Shown here one piece after another: positions 17,885 through 27,296 of a stretch of 64,000 bases of DNA. The DNA lies in the NCBI GenBank assembly GCA_028820655.1, contig JAPPIK010000031.1, forward strand, positions 36,253 through 100,252, written 5' to 3'. The notes beneath the pieces are model-generated. The model was not told where the DNA came from and did no database searches. It saw only the letters and a list, made by a program, of their open reading frames with translations. The stretch is from Candidatus Poribacteria bacterium. GTDB lineage: Bacteria; Poribacteria; WGA-4E; JAJDTR01. Positions within the stretch are counted from its first letter, which is position 1. Every line of letters begins with the position of its first letter. A program made the position numbers and the translations under genes.

Positions 17885-19636
17885 ATGGCAAAAGAACATC
17901 TGCACGAATTCGAACATAACAACCGAAAACCCGATTCCTCGATCTCTCGTCGGCGTTTCCTAATGATGGCGGGGACTAGCGCCGTGGCTCTCGCTGTGCC
18001 GCCAACAGGTTATGGGGAAAGCAAGGGAACACCCATTATGCCCACTGAACCCGATACTCGCATCCCGGACACGTTCGATTTGGTCGAACGCGCCGATTTC
18101 GTGATTAACGCCATCACCCGATGCACAAATACGGAAGCGGAGCACGCCGTTTATTTCTATACAAACCTATATCGCAATCCGCCAACGATGATCCGCCAAA
18201 TTCCGCTGTACGGAAAGTTTATTGAGGGACTCGCACTGGCACGGCTGATGACCGGCAGCACCTACAATCAACATGTGGACCGCATCTGGCAGGATGCTCT
18301 GTTGCGGAAATTAAAGGAAGAAAAACCCGTACTTCTCGGTCCCGAGGGCGGCAGACAGACGGCATGGTTGGGAATTCAGTATACAGTCTCCAGGGATCCC
18401 ATGTGGAAGGAGTTGGGCAATAGCGCCATACGGCGTGCGCTTGACGCCGCGGTTCACAGGTACAACTACTGCTACTTTCCGTACGATGCATCCACTATCC
18501 CGACCGGGTGGGCGGCAACCCTTCAGGGATGGACACTTCAGGGCGTAACACAGTTTTTTAACGCCACGGGCTCTGATATTGCCTTGGAACTCGCGGGAAA
18601 ACTCGCGCGCTACCTGAAAGACCACGCCGAAGTGTTTGACTCTGAAGGCAGGTTTCTCGCGCGCCACGGTGATTCGATTCCGCGAAGCCCGGAATCTCGG
18701 CTCGGTCCGGCGCTCCATTTTCATCACAACGGCAATGCCATGGACGCCTTGGCGGAGTATGCCTTGGCTACGGGCGACGCCGAATTTACCGAGTTCGTAA
18801 ATAAATGCTATCATTACGCTCGCTCGCTCAAGGATTCGTCTCCACTCGTCGGATTCTTTCCGGAATACATTGAAGACTGGCCCGACGAGCGTGGGGTTGT
18901 CGACTGCGAGGGCTGTTGTGTCGTCGACATGTTGCTGACCTCGCTGTGGTTGACCAAGGCGGGTGCGGGTGACTATTGGGATGACATCGATCGTTACTTA
19001 CGAAACCAGTTCGCTGAGATGCAGATGACCTCCGGAGACTGGATAACGTGCATGGCAGAGAAACGGCCGCCTCAACCCATCGGGGAGGACGAAGTCGCGG
19101 TTGGCGATCCGGACCGATGTGTTGGAAGTTTTGCCGGGTGGTCATCCGCCAATGACTTTTGGATCGGGGCGGGAAACGGAATTATGCACTGCTGCACCGG
19201 CAACGGCGCGCGTGCATTGTATTACCTCTGGGAAAACATGATAGATTTCAAAGAGGGCGAACTTCATCTGCACCTGCTCCTCAACCGCGAGTCAGCTTGG
19301 GCTGAGATCACGAGCCATATTCCGCATCATGGGCGTGTTGACATAACATTAAAACAGGAGTGCGCCCGCATCGCCGTTCGAGTTCCCGAATGGATCGAGA
19401 CGCGGGATTCTCGGATTTCCTGCACACTCAACGGCGCACCGCACAGCTTGGGCTGGGCGGGCCGATATGCTGTGGTGGAGGGGGCATCTCCGGGCAATAC
19501 TATCCGATTAGACTTTCCTATCCCGGAGAGAACGGTCGAGGAAACAATCGGCGAGGTCGATTATACGCTTAGGCTGAAAGGCAATAACGTGGTGTCTATC
19601 TCGCCGCCGGGCAAAAATTATCCCTTCTATCAGTAA
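17885..19636 (+). CDS. secreted GH127-superfamily-like protein (beta-L-arabinofuranosidase-like)
   Basis: 583 residues from the ATG at 17885. A twin-arginine signal follows: SRRRFLMMAGTSAVALAVPP at about residues 21-40. The body is an (alpha/alpha)-type barrel by pattern. It keeps what look like the zinc-thiolate catalytic residues of GH127: Glu342-Gly-Cys344 in DCEGCC and Cys436-Cys437 in HCCTGNG, where one cysteine of the pair acts as nucleophile in characterised enzymes. The C-terminal beta region (VDITLKQECARIAVRVPEWI) also fits. Export by Tat suggests a cofactor- or metal-loaded enzyme folded before export. No SD is obvious; it sits behind a consensus promoter. Overall similarity to classic GH127 is lower than for 57404-59305, so substrate is open. 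Confidence 0.7.
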   Translation: MAKEHLHEFEHNNRKPDSSISRRRFLMMAGTSAVALAVPPTGYGESKGTPIMPTEPDTRIPDTFDLVERADFVINAITRCTNTEAEHAVYFYTNLYRNPPTMIRQIPLYGKFIEGLALARLMTGSTYNQHVDRIWQDALLRKLKEEKPVLLGPEGGRQTAWLGIQYTVSRDPMWKELGNSAIRRALDAAVHRYNYCYFPYDASTIPTGWAATLQGWTLQGVTQFFNATGSDIALELAGKLARYLKDHAEVFDSEGRFLARHGDSIPRSPESRLGPALHFHHNGNAMDALAEYALATGDAEFTEFVNKCYHYARSLKDSSPLVGFFPEYIEDWPDERGVVDCEGCCVVDMLLTSLWLTKAGAGDYWDDIDRYLRNQFAEMQMTSGDWITCMAEKRPPQPIGEDEVAVGDPDRCVGSFAGWSSANDFWIGAGNGIMHCCTGNGARALYYLWENMIDFKEGELHLHLLLNRESAWAEITSHIPHHGRVDITLKQECARIAVRVPEWIETRDSRISCTLNGAPHSLGWAGRYAVVEGASPGNTIRLDFPIPERTVEETIGEVDYTLRLKGNNVVSISPPGKNYPFYQ

Positions 19637-19711
19637 AGATGCGAATGACAGGCAACAATTCTATTGTGAAAAGACCCATACCAACCATTAACTCTTTACA
19701 CCAAAGTAGGT

Positions 19712-19734
19712 AAGCGGGGCATCCTGCCCCGCTT
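19712..19734. other. perfect 10-bp hairpin between two hydrolase genes
   Basis: AAGCGGGGCA, loop TCC, TGCCCCGCTT. It could act as a transcription stop or RNA stabiliser after the GH127-like gene, but no T-run follows, so I do not call it a terminator. Confidence 0.45.
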
Positions 19735-19743
19735 TGGATAATC

Positions 19744-21186
19744 TTGACTCAACCTATCACTTCACTGAAAATACACGGAATTGAAATTAGCCGAAAGCCT
19801 TTCATCCAACTCGGTCTGCTCAAGATCTTGTGTTGTATCTCAACGGTTGGATTCTCCATGACAACTGTCGCAAACCCGGATAACAGAGTTGATATGATCC
19901 AAATTGTGGATTCCAATCGCACCGACAAAGGACGCACTGTCTCTGGGAAACCAATCAAGGTTTTGGTGTCCAGCGAGTTGGCTGACAATCGCATCGGAGG
20001 AGACTACGGGAGCGATCATCCTCGGTCCGAGGCGGGAATCTACGGACTGGGGCTAAAGTGGCTGCGGATCGGATTTTGGGACAGTTCTCTTAATTGGCAG
20101 GAGGTTGAGTCCCGTCCGGGAGAATACAGCGTTCCATCAGAACGGGATGCCTTTGTTCGCGATATGTTGGAAAACGGCGTCACTGTTGTGCTTTGCCTGA
20201 GTGTCGGATCAGGCAAAAACCGGCCCGATAGAACAAAGTTCAAATCGGATGGCGACATCAACCGCTACGCCGATTACGTGCGTTTTATGGTTCGCCATTT
20301 TAAACCGTTCATCAGATACTATGAAATCTGGAACGAGCCGGGTACCAACACACCTTGGGGCAATATCCTCGTCGAAAATTTTGCCCGCCTGGTCAAGCGT
20401 GTCGTTCCTGTTATTCGCGAGGAGTATCCCGAAGCCAAAATAGTAGTAGGAGCCACCGGAGGTCACTGGGTATACGGATTTCCCGGATACGGTGACTTCT
20501 CACGTTACACCTTCGAGCATGATTACCTGAAAACCCTCCTCAAATCCGGTATTGCGCCGTTGATAGATGTCATTTCGTGGCACCCGTTTTACGGCCACAC
20601 TCCCGACGACCCGTACTATCGGAACTATCCGCAAATGGTCGGAGAACTCAAAGCATTGGCTGCCGCGGAGGGCTTTAACGGAGAATACTTGGCGGAGGAG
20701 ATGTTATGGAGAACCGAACGGGCGGAAGAACCTCAGCAACCCGTATCGGCGACTGTCTCGGCGAAATACCTTGCCAGAGCCATCCTGACGAATCTCGGGT
20801 TGGATGTTACTGCCAGCGTTTCCGGCATGTTTCCCGGCGAGTGTCGGCAATTCGTTAGGCGGCTTTGCACAGTGATGGCTGGCGCGGCGCCTCTCAGCCT
20901 TCCTATAGAAATCGAAAGTGACGCCGCCAATATCATGCATTACGGGTTCTCCCTACCCAATGGCGATGGACTCCTCGCGCTCTGGACCAACGGCGCAGCC
21001 ATTGACGAAGATCCCGGCGTGAAAACTGACCTGCTGCTTCGGGGGATTTCGGTCAATAGCGTGGTGGGTGTGGACATTCGAAACGGGATGGAACATGAGA
21101 TTCTGACAGGTACGCACAACGGGAATCTATTAATTCGAAATCTTCTCGTTAAAGATTACCCCATTATCCTTCGGCTGCTTCAATAA
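19744..21186 (+). CDS. secreted clan GH-A-like glycoside hydrolase
   Basis: 480 residues; the frame opens with TTG and runs through a hydrophobic segment (LLKILCCISTVGF) that serves as signal peptide or anchor, so a downstream ATG is less likely. A TIM-barrel hydrolase pattern is visible: YYEIWNEPGTNTPWG carries the acid/base Glu of the NEP motif, HPFYGH and EYLAEEMLWR supply a candidate nucleophile Glu near the end of the barrel. A short C-terminal beta region follows. The family is closest in style to GH39/GH5-type enzymes; the substrate is not evident. It follows the GH127-like gene in the same direction. Confidence 0.7.
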   Translation: MTQPITSLKIHGIEISRKPFIQLGLLKILCCISTVGFSMTTVANPDNRVDMIQIVDSNRTDKGRTVSGKPIKVLVSSELADNRIGGDYGSDHPRSEAGIYGLGLKWLRIGFWDSSLNWQEVESRPGEYSVPSERDAFVRDMLENGVTVVLCLSVGSGKNRPDRTKFKSDGDINRYADYVRFMVRHFKPFIRYYEIWNEPGTNTPWGNILVENFARLVKRVVPVIREEYPEAKIVVGATGGHWVYGFPGYGDFSRYTFEHDYLKTLLKSGIAPLIDVISWHPFYGHTPDDPYYRNYPQMVGELKALAAAEGFNGEYLAEEMLWRTERAEEPQQPVSATVSAKYLARAILTNLGLDVTASVSGMFPGECRQFVRRLCTVMAGAAPLSLPIEIESDAANIMHYGFSLPNGDGLLALWTNGAAIDEDPGVKTDLLLRGISVNSVVGVDIRNGMEHEILTGTHNGNLLIRNLLVKDYPIILRLLQ

Positions 21187-21316
21187 TGTCAATCTCTTGG
21201 GAGCACAGCCAAACCGAGTTATTCTCGAGTGCTCGGTTTCACTGCCCACATTCCATGGACAGTGATCGTAAACCGCTTAACGAGTAGACCGAATTCTACG
21301 GTCGACCAACAACACG

Positions 21317-22117
21317 ATGATTGAACTTCGATCAAATCAACTGCAGCTCGCCGTTCCGCTCTATCAGAATTATCCCTATTTGCACGGTTACGTCGCGTCT
21401 GCGCTAAGTGGGGAGATGGGCGCGGTTTCCGTTGATGACATAGAGTGCCCATCCGTCGGTCGTATTACCCTCGGTTGGGCGAATATCTTGGCTGGGGACG
21501 CGGCGACTCCCGCGGCGGAGACGCTGCTTGGAGAGATACTCCCGAATACCATACTGATCCCCGAAAATGCCAGATGGGTAGATGCGTTCTACGGCAGATG
21601 GGGGCATCGCTTGGAAAAATGGAGAAGGATAACCTGCAGGGGCGGTTCTTGGAGAATCGAAACGTTGAGAGATTTCGAACGCCGGCTCCCTTCCGGATAC
21701 ACGATTAAACAGGTATCATGCCCGGAGGAGGTCAAAGGGTTGATCCAAATGGGGGACGGTCTGATCGATTTCCCAAACTACCCAACACCGGAGGATTTCC
21801 TTGATCGAGGCGTCGGTTTTTTCGTAGAACGCAACGGGGAGATTGTCTCGGGTTGTACATCGTATGCGGTTGGCGGCGGAAAATCCGACATCAGTGTTAG
21901 GACGCGACAGGAACACCAACGGAGAGGATTGGCGCAGGCGGTTGCCGCCCGCATGATTTTGTACTGTTTGCAAGATGACATCGAGCCATGTTGGGATGCG
22001 CCGAGCGAAGCGGGCGGGAATCTGGGCAAAAAACTTGGGTATACCTACGCAAGACCTTACACGGCATTTCGAGTTCTCAAAGTAAGGGAACACTGGAACA
22101 GCACCTCCTGGATGTAG
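21317..22117 (+). CDS. GNAT family N-acetyltransferase
   Basis: 266 residues. The C-terminal half is a GNAT fold: GYTIKQVSCPEEVKGL, ERNGEIVSGCTSYAVGGG, and the acetyl-CoA pyrophosphate loop QEHQRRGLAQAVAARM, followed by NLGKKLGYTYARPYTAFRV. The N-terminal half (IELRSNQLQLAVPLYQNYPY) resembles the accessory domain of the ZmaR-type GNAT_acetyltran family. No SD before the ATG. The acetyl acceptor is unknown. It lies 30 bp before the PD40 gene and may share its transcript. Confidence 0.8.
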   Translation: MIELRSNQLQLAVPLYQNYPYLHGYVASALSGEMGAVSVDDIECPSVGRITLGWANILAGDAATPAAETLLGEILPNTILIPENARWVDAFYGRWGHRLEKWRRITCRGGSWRIETLRDFERRLPSGYTIKQVSCPEEVKGLIQMGDGLIDFPNYPTPEDFLDRGVGFFVERNGEIVSGCTSYAVGGGKSDISVRTRQEHQRRGLAQAVAARMILYCLQDDIEPCWDAPSEAGGNLGKKLGYTYARPYTAFRVLKVREHWNSTSWM

Positions 22118-22146
22118 ACGAATTCACGAGAATGGAGGAGTAGCGG

Positions 22147-23181
22147 ATGAAACGGGATCGCCGGATCGCGGATTTTATTCTATTGATCGCTATCGTTTCG
22201 TGGCTTGGGTCATTGCCTCCAGTCGTTCAAGCGCAAATCCCCAAGGGCGCAAAGATTGTCTTCGACTCCAGTAGGGACGATAAGGCTCCGAACTCGGAAA
22301 AGGCACACTTCGAAATCTACGTCATGGAGGCCAATGGTGACAATCCGCAAAATCTGACAAATCACCACGCGAACGACCGCAACCCATCTTGGTCACTTGA
22401 TGGGAGACGTATCGCTTTTAGCACGAACCGAGACGGCAATTTTGAGGTTTATGTGATGAATGCGAACGGCACAAGTCCGCGAAACTTAACAAACCACAAA
22501 GCGAGCGACGGTTCGCCGGCATGGTCGCCTGACGGAAGAAAAATCGCCTTCCAGTCCGATCGAGGCGGACGATTTGACATCTACGTGATGGATCAGGATG
22601 GCGAGAACTTACGAAACCTGACCAATCTCTCCGCGACTGAAGACCGTGCGCCGTCGTGGTCGCGCGATGGCAAGCGGATTGTGTTTGAGTCTCAGAGAGA
22701 TAAGGATTGGGAAATCTATGCTATGGACGCCGACGGCAGGAACCCGCAACGGCTCACGGATAGACGCGACCACGATCGAGAGCCGTCATGGTCGCCCGAT
22801 GGGGGGACAATCGCATTTTCCCGCCGGGAAAAGGGCACGTGGAATATCTACCTTATGGATGCTAATGGCGGGAACCCCAAGAATCTGACCAAGAACCGCA
22901 CGGAAAGGGTGGAGTTTCGCGAGCCGTCATGGTCGCCTACCGGACAAAGCATTGCGTTCAAGTCGGATGTAGAGAGACCGGGCGGTGTGGTGGTGGCGTG
23001 GACCGAAATCTTTCTGGCAAACGCCGATGGTGCGGGCAATCCGAAAAACCTGACGCAGAAGCACCAGGCTGAAGGCAGAGACGGAGCCCCCGACTGGTTT
23101 AATCCCGGTTTTACCTTTGCCGTGTCACCTGATGGAAAGGAGAAAACGCTCTGGGGGCGCCTCAAAACGTTGGTTCATTGA
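22147..23181 (+). CDS. secreted PD40/TolB-like beta-propeller with TWG-type tail
   Basis: 344 residues, start after GGAGGAG. Signal peptide to about residue 31 (FILLIAIVSWLGSLPPVVQA). Six PD40 blades of about 43 residues, each with PSWSPDGRxIAFxSxRDGxxEIYVMxADGxNxxNLT, as in the TolB C-terminal propeller. It ends VSPDGKEKTLWGRLKTLVH, the diverged form of the tail shared with the LamG proteins nearby. Unlike TolB it lacks the N-terminal TolB domain. Likely a periplasmic or surface binding protein. Its 3' end faces the LamG gene across a bidirectional terminator. Confidence 0.85.
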   Translation: MKRDRRIADFILLIAIVSWLGSLPPVVQAQIPKGAKIVFDSSRDDKAPNSEKAHFEIYVMEANGDNPQNLTNHHANDRNPSWSLDGRRIAFSTNRDGNFEVYVMNANGTSPRNLTNHKASDGSPAWSPDGRKIAFQSDRGGRFDIYVMDQDGENLRNLTNLSATEDRAPSWSRDGKRIVFESQRDKDWEIYAMDADGRNPQRLTDRRDHDREPSWSPDGGTIAFSRREKGTWNIYLMDANGGNPKNLTKNRTERVEFREPSWSPTGQSIAFKSDVERPGGVVVAWTEIFLANADGAGNPKNLTQKHQAEGRDGAPDWFNPGFTFAVSPDGKEKTLWGRLKTLVH

Positions 23182-23191
23182 GGTAACAATA

Positions 23192-23227
23192 AAGAAACCG
23201 AGATTCTTTGAAGAAACTCGGTTTCTT
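23192..23227. terminator. bidirectional hairpin between convergent genes
   Basis: AAGAAACCGAG and CTCGGTTTCTT form an 11-bp perfect stem with a 14-base loop, placed between the stop codons of the PD40 gene and the convergent LamG gene. T- and A-rich flanks on each side allow it to work both ways. The same text (AAACTCGGTTTCTT) recurs alone at 25914. Confidence 0.65.
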
Positions 23228-23254
23228 CACCCGATTATGCGATGGCATCTACAA

Positions 23255-24076
23255 CTATCGGCTTCTAATCTTGCCCCATGTCGTCGCCAGTTTGCCTGCA
23301 GGTTCAACAGCAACCGCGCCCGACCCCATAAGCCCGTTGTTCATGATGCTTTCAATGTCAGCTTGGCTAAGCGCTTCGTTGAAAACGGCGGCTTCGTCGA
23401 TGGAGGCTTTGCTCGCAAACCTATTACCCGCCGGATGCGCCCACCCACCAATCAGCAGCGGATTGGCGGTCGCCGAAATCTCTCCGTCTGCGGGCGCTTC
23501 GTTGAGGAACACGCCAACTTCGTTATCCAGCGCGCCGTTTGTGTAGATTCTTCTCGTCGTCCCGTCAAAAGAGAAAGCGCCGTGATACCACGTGAATCCC
23601 GCGACAAGCGTTGTTGCACGCTGTAGATCCATGCGGGTGCCGTCAAAGGAAATCTCGTTCCAGAAACCGTTGCTGCGGCCCGAGTAGTTGAACCCCCACT
23701 CGCCGCCGCCGACACCCTTCATCAGAACCGGTTGCGTCGAATCCGGGAATTCGGTGTGGAACCAGAACATTAGCGTAAAATTCTTCAAGCCGCTAATACT
23801 CTCGCCTGCCCCGCAATTCAGATAATCCTCGTCCACGTTATCCTCGCCGCTAATGTTTATCGCGGAACCAAACTTCCCGTCGACGATGGTCACCCCATCG
23901 CCGATTATCTCGCAATCGTTCCCGTTACCGGAAAGATCACTGACCATGCCGTCGGCTATGCCGTCCTCAAACAGCCACGCCGCGGCCAACGATTCATCAA
24001 GACGCCCATGACTCGTAGCAACCAACCCGAGGGAAATAAACAAGAAAGCCGTGAATGTCAACAGTTTGGTACGCAT
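23255..24076 (-). CDS. secreted LamG-domain protein with TWG-type tail
   Basis: 273 residues from the ATG at 24076, with AGGAGGA upstream and a signal peptide (MRTKLLTFTAFLFISLGLVA). A longer frame upstream was discarded. Single LamG domain: AAAWLFEDGIADGMVSDLSG, FTLMFWFHTEF, WYHGAFSFDGTTRRIYTNGA and SIDEAAVFNEALSQADIESI. Ends in VEPAGKLATTWGKIRSR. It is organised like the LamG proteins at 2810 and 26144 but is clearly a different sequence, so the shared tail is not just recent duplication. Ligand unknown. Confidence 0.85.
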   Translation of the reverse strand: MRTKLLTFTAFLFISLGLVATSHGRLDESLAAAWLFEDGIADGMVSDLSGNGNDCEIIGDGVTIVDGKFGSAINISGEDNVDEDYLNCGAGESISGLKNFTLMFWFHTEFPDSTQPVLMKGVGGGEWGFNYSGRSNGFWNEISFDGTRMDLQRATTLVAGFTWYHGAFSFDGTTRRIYTNGALDNEVGVFLNEAPADGEISATANPLLIGGWAHPAGNRFASKASIDEAAVFNEALSQADIESIMNNGLMGSGAVAVEPAGKLATTWGKIRSR

Positions 24077-24388
24077 TGTTTTCTGTTCCTCCTGTTCGCC
24101 TGTTTTGTTAAGTGTCTTAAGGACTACCTGTAACGGGGAAACTGTGTGCTTCTCCACAGGGATCCGATGTGTGCGGAAATCGCTGATTGAATGGTATCAC
24201 AGCCGGAAGTAGGCGTCAATCGCAAATCAATTGTTTCGGGGTGCGGCTTTAATGGAGATTCCGAAATCCGAGTTATTTAGGCGGCAATGCAGATTCCTAC
24301 AGACACAACAGCCCATTGCCTCAGAGTTATTCAAGGAACCATTTATATTCGGGATCGGTTATTGGTTCAAAATCGGAGTAGGTCTCCG

Positions 24389-25378
24389 TTAACTCATAAA
24401 TATCGGATCCTTCCGTTGCAGTGCTTGACGGATTCTGGTTCGATCCGATTTCATGACGATCCGCCCTTCCCGCGGTGTCACTGGGACTCCATCGGCAAAT
24501 GTTCTGCCGCGGCGCTTGAGGATGAACCCATACAGCATTACGTATTGAGCCAAAGCCTCGGCCGCCTCGCGGCGCAAAGTTTCCATGTTACGGTCGGCGG
24601 AAGAAACAGGTTGCGATAGGATTTCGATAAGCGGGGAAATCGTGCGTCTATCGCCGGTTTCTTCCAAAGTTTGAACAATATAATGGGCGCCTCCATTTCC
24701 GCCCAATCTATAGATTCTCTCTTTCAACAGACGAATGAGGACGGGAACAGCCTTGCCGCCAGCCGCACATAACCCGTGGAGCACTCCGCTGCCGCGGTTA
24801 CCACAGAAGAGAATCCCCTGGTCTTAATGTTTCCAGTACCCAACTCTCGCGCGCAGCAATTCTGGAATCGCGGCTTCACCCGCAAGACCGCCCAGACGCT
24901 GCGCTGCCAGGTCTCGGACCGTCCATGCCGGATCGTAATGCATACGTTCGGCGAGTATCGGTATGGCTTCGGGATTTCTTAAATACCCTAGCAGGGCAAT
25001 AGCGCGTCTGCGTGTTTCAACCGACGTGGCGTCAGTTGCATTGTTGGCAAGATGTGTTCTTGACAGATGAACGGTTTCGGAGGAAAGATATGCGTTGTCA
25101 ACCTCGCGTAGGACCATACACGCCTTTGCAAACATGTCTTCCTTGTATGGCTTGGCATGCATGGCTTCGTTGCGTAAGTTGATAGCAACGTCCCTGACCT
25201 CCACAGTCAGAGGTGGTTCCCGATTAAAGCCAAAGAGTCCGGTTGTGGTGTTGGTAATCACATCTACTTGTTTCACTTTATCCATAGGCTGTAGAGCAAA
25301 AACCATAGGCGTTGCAAAACAGCTAAGGAAGAAGAAACATAGGTCAAAGTAGAGGGATTCTATTCGTGTCTTTCTCAT
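24389..25378 (-). pseudogene. secreted HEAT-repeat protein interrupted by an in-frame stop
   Basis: From the ATG at 25378 (signal peptide LYFDLCFFFLSCFATPMVFA) the frame reads to VGYWKH and a TAA at 24824-24826. It then continues in the same frame for another 145 codons to 24389 (VLHGLCAAGGKAVPVLIRLL ... RRTISPLIEILSQ). Both halves show HEAT-type helices (ETRRRAIALLGYLRNPEAIP, DLAAQRLGGLAGEAAIPELL), so the intact protein would have been about 329 residues. The single stop is most simply a nonsense mutation or sequencing error. HEAT repeats mediate protein-protein contacts; the partner is unknown. If translated, the product ends after about 184 residues. Confidence 0.65.
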
Positions 25379-26143
25379 GGGAGTATTTATTCGATCATCA
25401 TGTTCTATTTTTGCCACCGGAGGTTTTCCCGCTTTTCGCACGTTATGCCGATCCCCGGCGATACCGACCTTCCACGCCCGGGGGAACCCGTCTGCACGAT
25501 TCAGGGCAGAATGGGCGATATCTCTGACCATTACTGTGCAGTTAACGAACGTGTTAGTCAGCCTCGAAAATTAACGGAATCTCTCCGATTTCAGTTGAAA
25601 TGTGATGATCCGATATACCGGAATCTTGATATGTTGGGGCGCTTGGGGATTTGACACCTGCTTGGAATCCGAGCCTCTGGCAGACGCCGGTTCAGAATCG
25701 CTTCCTCATGATCCATTTTACGTGCAAATTGTTTGCCGTAAATTCCGGAATACCATCAATATTCCGAATAGAGATATGTCGCAAGAATTGGTGAAGTAAT
25801 ACGGTGCGGAAGGACTCCTACCAGAAACAGAGTTTTTCATTTGCTCCGGGATACTGTGATGTGGAAACAAATTTAGAACCTATCTAAATTAATTTTGTTG
25901 GTAGGAAGAGAGAGAAACTCGGTTTCTTATGTGGTACAAACGAACAAAGCAATGCTGAGGTGGCACAAGCATTTGAAACTATTAGGCGAAAATGTAGAGT
26001 TGTAACTGCATCGGAGAGGAGGGTGAAAGAATCAGTAGCAGCAGACTCGGGGAAGGCAAACGGAATGGGAGAATTGAAAAAACGGGTTGTTGGTGCCGGT
26101 CGGCAACCGTATCGTTACCGACCAGCGCCAACGTACCGCGCGA
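25379..26143. other. intergenic region without recognised genes
   Basis: Short frames on both strands carry no recognisable motif. Near 25914 the phrase AAACTCGGTTTCTT repeats one arm of the 23192-23227 hairpin. Otherwise I see nothing. Confidence 0.35.
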
Positions 26144-26983
26144 TTAATGTTTAACGTCTGCCCAGGTTGTGGCTAATTTGCCCGCGGCTTCAACGGCAAC
26201 GACGCCCGCTGCAACGCCGTGAGTCATGACGTTATTGATTTCGTCTTGAGTCAGCGCGGCGAGCCAAACCGCCGCATCATCCACGCTGCCTAGAGGTATC
26301 CATGCAAGAGGAATCCACGAGAGCCATTCGCCAACCGTTAGACAGCGATCCGATTTGTTTATCGGTCCGACGGCTTCCGCTTGGAACGCTATCTCGCCAT
26401 TGAGGTATATGGTCCCGTGGGCGCCATCATACGTAAAAGCCATGTGTGCCCACTCGTTAAACGGTATCTTCATCTCGGTATTTCCGGTTTGCCAATGCCC
26501 GTTTTCATTGATGTTTGGAAGTCCTTGGCTCACTGGATCTTTAAGCGCCAACTCGGCACCTAAGCTTCCGTCGGGAGTAATGTAAAGATTCCATTCATCG
26601 TTGGCATTGCCGAAGCAGACGGGGCATTGATTGCTGTCGGGCCTGCCGGGGGTGTTCACCCACGACATGACCGTGAGCGCTTCATCAGCCTGCAGACTGC
26701 CGTCCGGATCGCAATAGTGGAGCGAAGTCGTAGCGCCGTCGAAAACCGCGGCGCCGGTCCCAATCTTGGCATCGGTCGTGTGGCCCGGTTCCGCACTTCC
26801 ATCCGCAGCCGCTTCTCCCTCCTGTCCGACCGGTGACGAATCCAGGGTGATGTCATTGGCGTCGTCAAACTCCAAGTGCAAAACCAAGCTTTCCACCAGA
26901 TGCCCTGCGCCATAGCTTGATCCGACAAAGCTTACACCAACGAGTAAGACGAAGATGCAGATTAATGATTCTCTGATTCTCAT
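26144..26983 (-). CDS. secreted LamG-domain protein with TWG-type tail
   Basis: 279 residues; start after AGGAGAT, signal peptide MRIRESLICIFVLLVGVSFV. LamG domain signs: LVLHLEFDDANDITLDSSP, ALTVMSWVNTPG, WAHMAFTYDGAHGTIYLNGE, GSVDDAAVWLAALTQDEIN. It ends VEAAGKLATTWADVKH, where the usual Gly after Trp is Ala. The gene is divergent from the PD40 series and has its own good promoter (27111-27139), so the two secreted protein types share a regulatory region. Binding target unknown. Confidence 0.85.
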   Translation of the reverse strand: MRIRESLICIFVLLVGVSFVGSSYGAGHLVESLVLHLEFDDANDITLDSSPVGQEGEAAADGSAEPGHTTDAKIGTGAAVFDGATTSLHYCDPDGSLQADEALTVMSWVNTPGRPDSNQCPVCFGNANDEWNLYITPDGSLGAELALKDPVSQGLPNINENGHWQTGNTEMKIPFNEWAHMAFTYDGAHGTIYLNGEIAFQAEAVGPINKSDRCLTVGEWLSWIPLAWIPLGSVDDAAVWLAALTQDEINNVMTHGVAAGVVAVEAAGKLATTWADVKH

Positions 26984-27110
26984 TTTAGATATCTCCTATT
27001 CGATTTTTTGCTTTCAAGGGGATAATGCGAGAATCTACACCTGACGATTCCATTTCCCCTCGGCTATTGAGTGAGAACATAATCTACGGAAACCTTAGGA
27101 AATCACGGTG

Positions 27111-27139
27111 ACTATATCACATGGTACTCTAGCTGTCAA
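27111..27139 (-). promoter_or_regulatory. sigma-70 promoter for the LamG gene
   Basis: On the minus strand, TTGACA (27139-27134) and TATAGT (27116-27111) with 17 bp between. It points at the LamG gene starting at 26983. Confidence 0.65.
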
Positions 27140-27161
27140 CAGAATTGCAACCTGATTTTGA

Positions 27162-27191
27162 TTGACAGTAAATTTTGGAAACGGTTAGAAT
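27162..27191 (+). promoter_or_regulatory. sigma-70 promoter for the PD40 genes
   Basis: TTGACA at 27162-27167 and TAGAAT at 27186-27191 with 18 bp between, pointing at the PD40 gene at 27297. It lies back to back with the LamG promoter, 22 bp apart, so one regulator could govern both. Confidence 0.6.
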
Positions 27192-27296
27192 GCACGCTAT
27201 ATTCAGTCGCGAAAACAATGCTTCCTGTATAGATGGAGTGCTGATGCCAGTAATCCGAACGGCGCTACCTAACGAGAGATTTGAGGAGGTGCAACC

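Noticed and set aside
19712..19734. Rho-independent terminator after the GH127-like gene
   Set aside because: Strong hairpin but no T-run; reported as an inverted repeat only.
24389..25531. Stop-codon recoding as the reason for in-frame stops
   Set aside because: Only one TAA and one TAG case, while normal genes here end in all three stops. Point mutations or errors are simpler.
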